In this document: positions 18,668 through 26,756 of the stretch, piece after piece
How positions within the stretch are numbered: the first letter of the stretch is position 1
Layout of the letters: the number at the start of each line of letters is the position of its first letter
Source of the DNA: Vibrio gallaecicus
GTDB lineage: Bacteria > Pseudomonadota > Gammaproteobacteria > Enterobacterales > Vibrionaceae
Length of the DNA stretch: 64,000 bases
NCBI RefSeq assembly: GCF_024347495.1
Contig: NZ_AP025490.1
Location: 372,001 to 436,000, forward strand
Direction of reading: 5' to 3'
Notes under the pieces: generated by a model
What the model saw: only the letters and a program-made list of their open reading frames with translations
Databases searched by the model: none
What the model was told of the DNA's origin: nothing
Position numbers and translations under genes: made by a program

Positions 18668-19855
18668 ATGAGTGTTATTAACAACGCTTTATCTGAGCTA
18701 TCTAAGAAAGACGCATCGCCCTCGATAGAGGCCGCGGTCATTCCGCCAGTGAAAGGGCGCTCTCCATGGGTTTGGGTTGCTGCTGGTTTTGGGATTAGTT
18801 TAACTGTCGGAGGATGGGCGATATCTCAGTCACCAACCATTGACTATACTGATTCAATTTCGAATTCCGCTCCTACTCAATCAAGCATGCAAGTAGAAGA
18901 GACTTCAAGTCGTGTTATCACACCTGTCACTCAAAAAATTATAGTGCCGGCATCTATATCTGATTCTCAAGAGATCGTATTAGCAGCAGACCCTGCTAAA
19001 GGTATCATCAAGGAAAATAAAGCAACGAACCTTAAACCAGTCGTTGTGGAACAAAAGAAAGCAGAACTCACTTCTAATCAGTCATCTGAAAAAAGAAAAG
19101 AAGTGACACCTGTACTTGTGGCAAAAGTGGCTCAGAAAGACACGCCTCAAGTCACTTCCCTCACTAAAGCTGCTAAGCCAAAACAAACTTCTAAAGTAAC
19201 TACAAGCACAGAGGGTCAAAGTAATACTTCATCCGCAATTCTTATAGAGCAAGTCGAGCTTACACCTGAGCAGTTAGCTGATAATGCGATTGGTCGGGCT
19301 AAAAAAGCATTAGATGGTAATGACTTACTCATTGCGCTGACCAGTTATACTGAAGCGCTGCGCTATACGCCTCGTAATGAAGATGTGAGACAAAAGCTTG
19401 CCATACTTTATTTTGGTAAAGGTGATACACGTAAAGCTTATGAGCTACTGCAAACTGGTATTCGTTTGAATACAGACAGTGAAGGGTTACGACTCGGCTT
19501 ATCTAAGTTGTTAATTAAGGCAAATCAGTCTGAAGCGGCTTTAAGCCCGCTAGTCCACCTTCCACCTAAACCAAGTAAAGACTATTTATCAATGCGTGCC
19601 GCTTTAAGCCAAAAAGCGCAGCAAGAACAGATGGCGCTAGAAAGTTATCAAGAGTTAGTCAACATTGATGGTGATAATGCGCGCTGGTGGCTAGGGCTAG
19701 GCATACAGCAAGAGCGTCAATTTGATTTAGCTGGTGCGACTCACTCGTATGAGCAGGCCTTAGTCAGGGTTGGGATCTCATCTCAATCACAGAACTTCGT
19801 CCGTGACAGGTTAAAAATATTGAAAGATTTAGAGGGAACGACGAGTGCAAATTAG
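18668..19855 (+). CDS. mshN: MSHA biogenesis protein MshN (TPR protein)
   Basis: The 395-residue protein starts MSVINNALSELSKKD and has one membrane segment (about residues 33-52). A long low-complexity Ser/Thr/Lys region follows (about 55-195). The C-terminal half is tetratricopeptide repeats (about 205-390). This topology suits an envelope scaffold in the pilus machine. The ATG at 18668 is chosen over an in-frame GTG at 18650 because it gives the conserved MSVIN start and has a GGGA ribosome site. It overlaps mshE by 11 bases. Confidence 0.88.
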   Translation: MSVINNALSELSKKDASPSIEAAVIPPVKGRSPWVWVAAGFGISLTVGGWAISQSPTIDYTDSISNSAPTQSSMQVEETSSRVITPVTQKIIVPASISDSQEIVLAADPAKGIIKENKATNLKPVVVEQKKAELTSNQSSEKRKEVTPVLVAKVAQKDTPQVTSLTKAAKPKQTSKVTTSTEGQSNTSSAILIEQVELTPEQLADNAIGRAKKALDGNDLLIALTSYTEALRYTPRNEDVRQKLAILYFGKGDTRKAYELLQTGIRLNTDSEGLRLGLSKLLIKANQSEAALSPLVHLPPKPSKDYLSMRAALSQKAQQEQMALESYQELVNIDGDNARWWLGLGIQQERQFDLAGATHSYEQALVRVGISSQSQNFVRDRLKILKDLEGTTSAN

Positions 19856-21569
19856 ATTAAGAAAGCGCCTTGGTGACTTATTAGTTGAAGAAGGGATCAT
19901 CACAGAACCCCAAGTTCAGCAGGCATTAGCTGCTCAAAAGAGTACTGGTCGGAAGTTGGGTGATGCACTTATTGAGCTGGGTTTTTTATCTGAACAACAA
20001 ATGCTGACTTTCTTATCGCAGCAGTTAGATATTCCACTTATCGATTTAAGTCGTGCCAATGTTGATATTGATGCTGTACAGCTTTTACCTGAAGTTCATG
20101 CTCGTCGATTAAGAGCGTTAGTCATTGGTCGTAATAGCGATACCTTAAGAATTGCTATGAGTGACCCCGCCGACTTGTTCGCTCAAGAATCGTTATTAGG
20201 TCAACTTGGTGATTATGCTATTGAGTTCGTAATAGCACCTGAAAGACAGCTTGTTGATGGCTTCGATCGTTACTATCGTCGAACAAAAGAAATTGCTTCA
20301 TTTGCTGAGCAATTACAAGCAGAGCATCAGGTAACGGAAGCTTTCGATTTTGATATCACTGATGAAGATAGTGATGAAGTTACCGTTGTAAAATTGATTA
20401 ACTCTTTATTTGAAGATGCTATTCAGGTTGGAGCCTCGGATATCCATATTGAGCCGGATGCTAATGTATTGCGACTGCGTCAACGTATCGATGGTGTGTT
20501 GCATGAAACGCTCTTAAATGAAGTCAACATAGCTTCTGCGTTGGTTCTACGTTTAAAGTTGATGGCAAACCTCGATATATCTGAAAAGCGTTTGCCTCAA
20601 GATGGTCGATTTAACATTCGTGCAAAAGGTCAATCGGTTGATATTCGTATGTCGACTATGCCTGTACAGCATGGTGAATCGGTTGTGATGCGTTTGCTTA
20701 ACCAATCTGCGGGTTTAAGAAAATTAGAAGAATCAGGTTTACCTGCGGATTTACTTGTAAGGTTAAGGTCTCAGTTACGTCGTCCTCATGGAATGATCTT
20801 GGTTACAGGCCCAACGGGGTCGGGTAAAACAACCACTCTTTATGGTGCTTTAACGGAACTTAACCAAGCAAGTAAGAAAATCATTACAGCGGAAGATCCC
20901 GTTGAGTATCGCTTACCACGTATTAACCAAGTTCAGATCAATCCTAAGATCAACTTAGATTTCTCGAATGTGTTACGAACATTTTTACGTCAGGATCCCG
21001 ATATTATTCTTATTGGTGAGATGCGTGATCATGAAACGGTAGAGATAGGTTTAAGAGCCGCACTGACTGGTCACTTAGTTTTAAGTACTTTACATACCAA
21101 CGATGCAGTTGATAGTGCTCTGCGTATGATGGATATGGGAGCTCCTGGTTACTTGGTTGCAAGTGCCGTTCGGGCAGTAGTAGCCCAGAGACTGGTGAGA
21201 AAGGTTTGTACTGATTGTAAAGTTGATGATGAATTAGATGAAGCGAGAAAGCAGTGGCTGAATGTTCGTTTCCCCAATCAATCGTCCGCATCCTTTACTA
21301 AAGGTCGAGGTTGTCAGAACTGTAATCTGACAGGGTATAAAGGTCGAATTGGTGTATTTGAAATGTTGGAATTAGAACATCACATGATGGACGCACTAAG
21401 AGCAAATGATGCTGTTGGTTTTGCTCATGCTGCTCGCCAATCTAAAAACTACAAACCGTTATTGGCATCCGCAATGGAGTTGGCATTGCAAGGCATTGTG
21501 AGTTTAGATGAAGTGATGAATTTAGGTGAGGGAGATGCATCAGGCTCAGCCGATGCTATCTTGCTTTAG
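19845..21569 (+). CDS. mshE: MSHA pilus extension ATPase MshE, c-di-GMP-binding
   Basis: MshE is the GspE/PilB-type hexameric ATPase that drives pilus extension. The N-terminus has two tandem 24-residue MshEN motifs, RLGDLLVEEG...LAAQ (residues 8-31) and KLGDALIELG...LSQQ (37-60). These form the known c-di-GMP binding site in V. cholerae MshE. The motor has Walker A GPTGSGKT (322-329), an Asp-rich Walker B region (DPDIILIGEMRD), the His box STLHTND, and a CxxC...CxxC zinc site (VCTDC...GCQNC). The GTG start at 19845 has AGAGGG eight bases upstream, within mshN. Pilus output is therefore likely set by c-di-GMP. Confidence 0.96.
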   Translation: MQIRLRKRLGDLLVEEGIITEPQVQQALAAQKSTGRKLGDALIELGFLSEQQMLTFLSQQLDIPLIDLSRANVDIDAVQLLPEVHARRLRALVIGRNSDTLRIAMSDPADLFAQESLLGQLGDYAIEFVIAPERQLVDGFDRYYRRTKEIASFAEQLQAEHQVTEAFDFDITDEDSDEVTVVKLINSLFEDAIQVGASDIHIEPDANVLRLRQRIDGVLHETLLNEVNIASALVLRLKLMANLDISEKRLPQDGRFNIRAKGQSVDIRMSTMPVQHGESVVMRLLNQSAGLRKLEESGLPADLLVRLRSQLRRPHGMILVTGPTGSGKTTTLYGALTELNQASKKIITAEDPVEYRLPRINQVQINPKINLDFSNVLRTFLRQDPDIILIGEMRDHETVEIGLRAALTGHLVLSTLHTNDAVDSALRMMDMGAPGYLVASAVRAVVAQRLVRKVCTDCKVDDELDEARKQWLNVRFPNQSSASFTKGRGCQNCNLTGYKGRIGVFEMLELEHHMMDALRANDAVGFAHAARQSKNYKPLLASAMELALQGIVSLDEVMNLGEGDASGSADAILL

Positions 21570-21580
21570 GAAGGTAAGTT

Positions 21581-22801
21581 ATGCCAACGTATCGCTATGT
21601 CGGTCGAAGTTCAGATGGAAGCCAAGTTTCAGGTCAAGTGGAAGCTAACTCTGAAGATCTAGCTGCAGAAAGCTTGATGGGGAAAGGTATTATTCCTACC
21701 TCTATTTCGCTGGGAAGCAGTGGTTCGATGCTTAATATGGATGTATCGGCTTTATTTACGCCGAAGGTGCCGCTAGAGGTGCTCGTCTTATTTTGTCGAC
21801 AGCTATTCAGCTTGACCAAAGCTGGTGTTCCGCTTCTTCGCTCAATGAAAGGCTTAACGCAAAATTGTGAAAATAAGCAGCTAAAATCAGCCCTTGAAGA
21901 AGTCGTAGCTGAGCTGACAAATGGTCGTGGGTTATCTGCCTCAATGCAGATGCACCCTAAAGTATTCACCCCCTTATTTGTTTCTATGATCAGTGTCGGT
22001 GAAAATACCGGTCGCTTAGACCAGGCATTATTACAACTTGCAGGATACTACGAGCAAGAAGTGGAGACGCGAAAACGAATAAAAACAGCAATGCGATACC
22101 CAACTTTCGTGATCAGTTTTATTGTGATTGCTTTGTTTGTTTTGAATGTAAAAGTAATCCCACAGTTTTCAAGCATGTTCAGCCGGTTCGGAGTTGATTT
22201 ACCTCTCCCTACCCGTATTTTGATTGGCATGTCTGATTTCTTTGTAAATTACTGGGGGCTGCTTGTTGGGATCATATTTGGTCTTATCTTTGCTTTTAAA
22301 ACCTGGAAAGGAACAGATAAAGGCTTAGAAACTTGGGACAAATTCCGCTTAAAAATGCCCGTTATTGGCGGAGTTGTGAATAGAGCTCTATTGTCTCGAT
22401 TTTCTCGAACTTTCGCTTTAATGCTAAAAGCGGGTGTACCTCTTAACCAATCTTTATCATTATCGGCAGAGGCCTTAGATAACCGATTTTTAGAGTTACG
22501 AGTACTCGAAATGAAAGCCGCAATTGAGGCGGGAAGCACGGTTTCTTCGACGGCAATTAATAGTGAAATATTTACCCCTTTGGTTATTCAAATGATTTCG
22601 GTTGGTGAAGAAACTGGTCAAATCGATGAGCTACTTTTAGAAGTATCAGATTTTTACGATCGAGAAGTGGACTACGACCTAAAAACATTAACAGCTAGGA
22701 TCGAACCTTTTTTGCTTGTTATCGTTGCAGGCATGGTATTGATTCTAGCCCTAGGTATTTTCTTACCTATGTGGGGAATGTTAGACGCAATTAAGGGATA
22801 A
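21581..22801 (+). CDS. mshG: MSHA platform protein MshG (GspF/PilC family)
   Basis: MshG is the inner-membrane platform on which the ATPase acts. The 406-residue protein has two GspF domains, each with the FxSMISVGExTGxLDxxL motif (ISVGENTGRLDQAL and ISVGEETGQIDELL). Three or four membrane segments are visible (about residues 170-190, 215-240 and 375-398). It starts MPTYRYVGRSSDGSQVSG as usual and has AAGG before the ATG. Its stop is only three codons before the likely start of mshF. Confidence 0.95.
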   Translation: MPTYRYVGRSSDGSQVSGQVEANSEDLAAESLMGKGIIPTSISLGSSGSMLNMDVSALFTPKVPLEVLVLFCRQLFSLTKAGVPLLRSMKGLTQNCENKQLKSALEEVVAELTNGRGLSASMQMHPKVFTPLFVSMISVGENTGRLDQALLQLAGYYEQEVETRKRIKTAMRYPTFVISFIVIALFVLNVKVIPQFSSMFSRFGVDLPLPTRILIGMSDFFVNYWGLLVGIIFGLIFAFKTWKGTDKGLETWDKFRLKMPVIGGVVNRALLSRFSRTFALMLKAGVPLNQSLSLSAEALDNRFLELRVLEMKAAIEAGSTVSSTAINSEIFTPLVIQMISVGEETGQIDELLLEVSDFYDREVDYDLKTLTARIEPFLLVIVAGMVLILALGIFLPMWGMLDAIKG

Positions 22802-22804
22802 GCT

Positions 22805-23260
22805 ATTATTTTTGAGCAACGCCGCGCGCGGTTTGTTATATGGTTTTCATTAATCGTTATTTTATTAATGACGTTGATGAGTGCTTGGCAATCTGTTGAA
22901 GAAGAAGCAACAAATACTGCTGTGATTGTCGCGAGTAAGCGAATGCTGGAGAGAGCAAATTTATTTAAGCAACAATATTTATTGTATGGGAAGAAAAATA
23001 TAGCGGAAACTAGCGGTGAAATTCACTATAGCAATACGGGGTGGCTTTTACCGATAGCAGAAGACAGTCGGAGCTGTGATTTTTGGCTTTCACAGCTTTA
23101 TCCCAAAAAACAGATTTTAGGAGTAGGCTCCCCTATTATCGAAGATATGAGTAATCAAACGCAGTTTCATTGTCGTTATCATTATACAAATAAGTATCAA
23201 ATTGATGTGCAGCTCAATCAAGAGCGTTTTAATATAAAGGCCAATATATTGGCTTTATGA
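22805..23260 (+). CDS. mshF: MSHA biogenesis protein MshF, probably initiated at a non-canonical ATT
   Basis: MshF is a small bitopic protein of the MSHA cluster. The frame opens just after the mshG stop and encodes IIFEQRRARFVIWFSLIVILL..., a basic patch followed by a membrane anchor (22835-22885). No ATG, GTG or TTG exists in this frame before 22868, and starting there removes most of the anchor. The ribosome site AAGGGA (22793-22798) sits six bases before the ATT at 22805, with another ATT at 22808. I infer an ATT start and a 151-residue product. The periplasmic part has no motif I recognise. Exact start is uncertain; the 3' end is firm. Confidence 0.72.
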   Translation: MIFEQRRARFVIWFSLIVILLMTLMSAWQSVEEEATNTAVIVASKRMLERANLFKQQYLLYGKKNIAETSGEIHYSNTGWLLPIAEDSRSCDFWLSQLYPKKQILGVGSPIIEDMSNQTQFHCRYHYTNKYQIDVQLNQERFNIKANILAL

Positions 23261-23266
23261 TTTTTT
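23237..23266 (+). terminator. Weak terminator-like hairpin at the end of mshF
   Basis: The perfect palindrome GCCAATATATTGGC, flanked by AA and TT, overlaps the mshF stop. Six Ts (23261-23266) follow after a short gap. It may partly end the mshI-F transcript before the pilin genes. Confidence 0.4.
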
Positions 23267-23307
23267 GACAGTATTTGATGTTTCATATACATGCGTAAAT
23301 GTATAAT
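23265..23307 (+). promoter_or_regulatory. Candidate promoter region for mshBA
   Basis: A perfect TATAAT (23302-23307) lies 32 bp before mshB, and a TTGACA occurs at 23265-23270. Their spacing is too long for one promoter, so the real -35 is unclear. An imperfect palindrome (TATACAT ... ATGTATA, 23286-23305) overlaps the -10 and could be an operator. Confidence 0.4.
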
Positions 23308-23339
23308 ATGTTATACCAATTAGATGAGTAGGTAGAAAA

Positions 23340-23915
23340 ATGATTAAAAATCAAAAGGGTTTCTCCCTTGTCGAATTAGTTGTTGTGATAGTTGTTGTTG
23401 GTTTATTAGCAGTTGCAGCCCTTCCTAAATTTTTGGATGTGACTGATGAAGCAAAAAAAGCAAGCATAGAAGGTGTCGCAGGTGGCTTTGCTACTGGCGT
23501 ATTATCAGCAAGAGCACAATGGGAAGCCGAAGCTAGACCTTCAGAAACCATTGGTGATGAAGTGTACAATACGGTAAATTATGATGGTGTCGACTTTTGG
23601 TTAACAAGATCAAAAGACAGTGGCAATGTTGATACTGATTTCCGTGATGGCTACCCATGGGCTTTGAATGAGAACTCGACTTCTTTCCCTGGAAGCATTA
23701 CAGATACAGCATGTGTCGAATTAATGGATAATCTACTTCAAAATCCGCCTAAAGTTGGTACTTTGACTGAAGTAGCAAGTAGTGAAAATTTCAAGTATTC
23801 GGCGCAAGCGGATAGTGAAAACTCTTACTGCACTTATATTCAATTAGAAGGCAGTACGGAGCATCAATTCGTTTACGAAATTAAAACTGGTCGTGTGACC
23901 GTAACTTTGCAGTAA
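23340..23915 (+). CDS. mshB: MSHA minor pilin MshB
   Basis: This is a type IV prepilin. The leader MIKNQKG is cut before [24 protein letters not shown], giving Phe at +1 and Glu at +5 as PilD-type peptidases require. The 191-residue protein has an acidic globular domain and two cysteines (TACVEL and SYCTYI) that may pair. It lies directly before mshA, as in V. cholerae. The globular part is less compositionally biased than MshA, which suits a minor pilin. Confidence 0.9.
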   Translation: MIKNQKGFSLVELVVVIVVVGLLAVAALPKFLDVTDEAKKASIEGVAGGFATGVLSARAQWEAEARPSETIGDEVYNTVNYDGVDFWLTRSKDSGNVDTDFRDGYPWALNENSTSFPGSITDTACVELMDNLLQNPPKVGTLTEVASSENFKYSAQADSENSYCTYIQLEGSTEHQFVYEIKTGRVTVTLQ

Positions 23916-23950
23916 CCCTGCTTATATTGAAACATAGAGAGAGTCCAACT

Positions 23951-24412
23951 ATGAAAAGACAAGGCGGTTTCACCCTAATTGAGTTAGTGGTAGTAATTGT
24001 TATTTTAGGTATTTTAGCAGTAACTGCAGCACCTCGTTTCCTAAACTTGCAAGATGATGCTCGTGCTTCATCGTTACAAGGTTTGAAAGGTGCTATCGAT
24101 GGCGCAGCTGGTATTGTTTATGGTAAAGCGGCTATTGATGGTTTAGAAGCTAGCGGTGCAAGTAGTGTAGATGGTATAACAACAGCATTTGGTTACCCAA
24201 CCGCTGACGCTGACGGTATTGGTGAAGCAGTTGTTGGTTTAACAACTGATTGGACTGTAACAGCTGTTGCTGCAGGTGAGAGTATTACATACTCTTTCCC
24301 TGGAACTGCTTCTGCAGCTGCAGCTTGTATTGTTACTTATACACAAGCTACTGGGACAACAGTTGCCTCTGCTGCAACTACTTCTGTTACACAAGGTGCT
24401 GGCTGTCAGTAA
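23951..24412 (+). CDS. mshA: MSHA major pilin MshA
   Basis: MshA is the main subunit of the mannose-sensitive haemagglutinin pilus used for surface attachment. The prepilin leader is MKRQGG, cut before [25 protein letters not shown]. The 153-residue product is rich in Ala, Gly and Thr. It has two cysteines near the C-terminus (ACIVTY and GAGCQ) that form the expected pilin disulfide loop. Frequent GCT, GGT and ACT codons fit high expression. The ATG at 23951 is chosen because it gives the short leader; an upstream in-frame TTG at 23927 would add eight residues. A strong terminator follows. Confidence 0.95.
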   Translation: MKRQGGFTLIELVVVIVILGILAVTAAPRFLNLQDDARASSLQGLKGAIDGAAGIVYGKAAIDGLEASGASSVDGITTAFGYPTADADGIGEAVVGLTTDWTVTAVAAGESITYSFPGTASAAAACIVTYTQATGTTVASAATTSVTQGAGCQ

Positions 24413-24420
24413 TCTTTAGT

Positions 24421-24448
24421 AAAAGGCTGGTATTGACCAGCCTTTTCT
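24421..24448 (+). terminator. mshA intrinsic terminator
   Basis: The 11-bp stem AAAAGGCTGGT / ACCAGCCTTTT (24421-24431 / 24436-24446) has a 4-nt loop and a T-rich tail. It would keep minor-pilin output below that of the major pilin. Confidence 0.88.
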
Positions 24449-24504
24449 TTATCTATTCCTTCTAAATATATACACCAGCCTACACGTCTTTTTTCATTTT
24501 ACCT

Positions 24505-24510
24505 TATAAT
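24505..24510 (+). promoter_or_regulatory. Candidate -10 of a promoter for mshCDOP
   Basis: A perfect TATAAT lies 33 bp before mshC and after the mshA terminator. No convincing -35 is seen at 17 bp. Confidence 0.35.
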
Positions 24511-24542
24511 CTAGATATACAAATTAACCACTTAGGGCTTAT

Positions 24543-25040
24543 ATGGATCTAAAGTCAAACAGCGGTTTCACCTTAGTGGAATTAATTGTAGTGATTCTTT
24601 TACTCGCGATTATTTCAGCGGTTGCCATAAGTCGCTTTGGTGGGCGTCAGAGTTACGAACTGTATGCTCTGCAAGAGCAGGTTTCTTCTATTGTTCGGCA
24701 AGTTCAGTTAAATCGAATGCAATCAAATATGGATATGTCAGCTTCTGGCGCTGAAGATTTACGTTTGGTGGCTGAGAACAATTGCATCGGTTCACAATCT
24801 GCTTGTTCAAAATTGTCTGAAACGAGAAGTGATGTTATCACTAGTGATAACTATAGCTTTTCATCTGTACCAGCATCGAACTATTCTTCTCCAATTGAAT
24901 TCAGCCTTTTAGGCAACCCAGAAAATACAGCCTCGTCAGGCGTTCAAGTTACAATCTCATCAAATAATACTTCAGACAGAGCTTGGGTTTGCATTAATTC
25001 TCAAGGGTTTGTTTATCCAAGTAATCAGGTATGCCCATGA
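24543..25040 (+). CDS. mshC: MSHA minor pilin MshC
   Basis: The prepilin leader MDLKSNSG is followed by FTLVELIVVILLLAIISAVAISRF, with Glu at +5. The 165-residue protein has cysteine pairs CIGSQSAC and VCINSQGFVYPSNQVC that could form disulfides in the pilin head. It is likely part of the tip or priming complex. The stop overlaps the mshD start (ATGA). Confidence 0.88.
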   Translation: MDLKSNSGFTLVELIVVILLLAIISAVAISRFGGRQSYELYALQEQVSSIVRQVQLNRMQSNMDMSASGAEDLRLVAENNCIGSQSACSKLSETRSDVITSDNYSFSSVPASNYSSPIEFSLLGNPENTASSGVQVTISSNNTSDRAWVCINSQGFVYPSNQVCP

Positions 25041-25405
25041 ACATAAAGAATGGGAAGAGCGGCTTCACACTCATCGAATCCATTATTGTGATTGTACTTT
25101 TGGGTTTTGCAATGCTCGCATTCTCAACATTTCTTGCTCCGCAATCTGCGCTTTCAGGGCAAGTGAATTATTCCAATCGAGCGTCTGCACTGGGTCAGAG
25201 CATTATGACGGATCTTCTCGCTCGAGATTATGGGTCAGTAAGCTCCGGAACACCGATAGTTCTTGGCAGCTCTTATACTAATTTTAATGTAAATCTAACG
25301 GTTGATAACAATAACCCAACGGCTTCAATGCAAAAAATGACGCTAGTAATTACCGCCAGTAATAACCCTCCTATTACGTTAGTTGCCTTCAAAGGGGAGT
25401 ACTAA
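25037..25405 (+). CDS. mshD: MSHA minor pilin MshD
   Basis: The prepilin leader MNIKNGKSG precedes FTLIESIIVIVLLGFAMLAF, with Glu at +5. The product has 122 residues from the ATG at 25037, which overlaps the mshC stop and has AGG seven bases upstream. An ATG at 25031 lies too close to that ribosome site. The sequence resembles PilV/GspI-type minor pilins in being short with a small head domain. Confidence 0.86.
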   Translation: MNIKNGKSGFTLIESIIVIVLLGFAMLAFSTFLAPQSALSGQVNYSNRASALGQSIMTDLLARDYGSVSSGTPIVLGSSYTNFNVNLTVDNNNPTASMQKMTLVITASNNPPITLVAFKGEY

Positions 25406-26127
25406 TGAAAGGTAGAGGCTTTACGCTGATAGAGATGATTTTGGCAATTGTGATTTCAAGTGTAATCATGCTTGGGGTTGCTAACTTTACGGAATTAGGG
25501 ATGAGAGGCTATTTTGGTTCTGTTGAGCGTTTTCGGTTACAAACGGAAGCTAGGTTTGTGCTAGAGAAGCTGTCCCGCGAAGTGAGACATGCAGTACCCA
25601 ATATATTCCCATCAGCAGTGAGCAGTGGCTGTGTTTCCTTTTACCCGATTGTCGATTCAGGTTTTTATGCGGTTTCAGGAAGTGATATTAATTTTTTAGT
25701 TAGTGATGCAGGGGCAACCAGCGCATCATTACAATCCATGTCTTTAGTCATCAACCCTACGCAACCTCACACAGCTGTGAGTGGCGGCGTCAATAATGTA
25801 TTTTCTCTTAGTGGTATCACATCACTACCCTCGGAAGATTTCTTCACTATACCTAGTGGTGCAACTAGTCTCATTGGTGGGTCTGTGAGCAACAGGCATT
25901 ATGTCTTTGATGAAAATAATCTAGTCGAATACTGCCTTGCTGCTAATAATCTAATGACTAGAAATGGCATAATTATAAGCGACCGAATTGTCGTCGATAA
26001 TAGTGTTTTGAGTTATCAGCCTGCGACAGTGCAAAGCAATGGGTTGGTAGAAGTGATTCTAGAATTTGAAGAAAATAACGAATCGACAATGTTTGAGCAA
26101 GATATACAGGTGATCAATGTCCCGTAA
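25405..26127 (+). CDS. mshO: MSHA minor pilin MshO (GspJ/PilW-like)
   Basis: The prepilin leader MKGRG precedes FTLIEMILAIVISSVIMLGVANF. The 240-residue protein has the RFRLQTEARFVLEKLSREVRHA helix typical of GspJ/PilW-type minor pilins, which form the tip complex. Two cysteines (SGCVSF and VEYCLA) are present. It overlaps mshD by one base (TAATG) and mshP by 11 bases, indicating coupled translation. Confidence 0.88.
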   Translation: MKGRGFTLIEMILAIVISSVIMLGVANFTELGMRGYFGSVERFRLQTEARFVLEKLSREVRHAVPNIFPSAVSSGCVSFYPIVDSGFYAVSGSDINFLVSDAGATSASLQSMSLVINPTQPHTAVSGGVNNVFSLSGITSLPSEDFFTIPSGATSLIGGSVSNRHYVFDENNLVEYCLAANNLMTRNGIIISDRIVVDNSVLSYQPATVQSNGLVEVILEFEENNESTMFEQDIQVINVP

Positions 26128-26563
26128 ATCAAATCAAGAAGGCAGTATGCTGATCATTGTTATTTTCATCATTGTGGTGCTTGGTTTTCTTGCCGCGAGT
26201 TTGAGCCGAACGAGTTGGTCAGATAATGATTCAAACACTAGAACAGTTTTGGGAACACAAGCTTGGCTGTTAAGCCATTCAGTGAATGAGTATGTTATGA
26301 CGCAATTCTATCCTGATCCCGATCCGCTATCTTCTTCAGCAGTCCCTACTGTTTGTACTGACCCTATGCCGGGAGCCGTTATTACGGTTGCAAATGCCAT
26401 AGTTACTGAGTCTGCAATGAACTGTTCTCTTAACCAACTACAATGTTCAAGCCGGGGCGAGTTAGATGACTTGGTTTTTTATGTTTTAGAGTCATCGGTT
26501 GTCTGCGGTTCAGGAATTAGCCAAGTTCAACGAAATCAAGAAGTGTGGGTAAGGGAAAAATAA
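26117..26563 (+). CDS. mshP: MSHA biogenesis protein MshP (PilX-like)
   Basis: The 148-residue protein has a hydrophobic N-terminal helix (SMLIIVIFIIVVLGFLAASLSR). It is preceded by MSRKSNQEG, so a prepilin-type cut would leave Ser, not Phe, at +1, and the Glu at +5 is missing. This is the GspK/PilX-like pattern. Cysteines occur at VCTD, NCSL, QCSS and VCGS. It overlaps mshO by 11 bases. In other vibrios mshQ follows; here only a remnant does. Confidence 0.85.
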   Translation: MSRKSNQEGSMLIIVIFIIVVLGFLAASLSRTSWSDNDSNTRTVLGTQAWLLSHSVNEYVMTQFYPDPDPLSSSAVPTVCTDPMPGAVITVANAIVTESAMNCSLNQLQCSSRGELDDLVFYVLESSVVCGSGISQVQRNQEVWVREK

Positions 26564-26593
26564 AGCAATACACCATGACTAAGATACACTTGA

Positions 26594-26686
26594 GAAGAAG
26601 ACCCTTCATCTGTTGTTACGTTTGGTATTTATCGAGGTAGTGATCGAGTCATTTTCCGTGGAGAAAGTGGGCTCATTGGTCAGTAA
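26594..26686 (+). pseudogene. mshQ: Remnant of mshQ, C-terminal 30 codons only
   Basis: Directly after mshP an in-frame stretch reads EEDPSSVVTFGIYRGSDRVIF... and ends at TAA 26684-26686. TFGIYRGSDRVI closely matches the conserved C-terminus of MshQ/DUF6701 proteins as I know them. The large adhesin-like mshQ normally sits exactly here, between mshP and mreB. An in-frame TGA (26591-26593) precedes it, and there is no start codon or ribosome site. The simplest reading is a large deletion that removed all but the tail of the gene. That this is mshQ is inferred from position and this short match. Confidence 0.68.
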
Positions 26687-26756
26687 TAAATATAAAATTT
26701 AGCGGTTAAGTAAGGAATCTGTCAGAAATTGCGGGTTTCAGTCCATGTTTATACTT

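Noticed and set aside
22868..23260. mshF starting at ATG 22868
   Set aside because: This would remove most of the N-terminal membrane anchor and leaves the well-placed AAGGGA site 70 bases away; the upstream ATT fits better.
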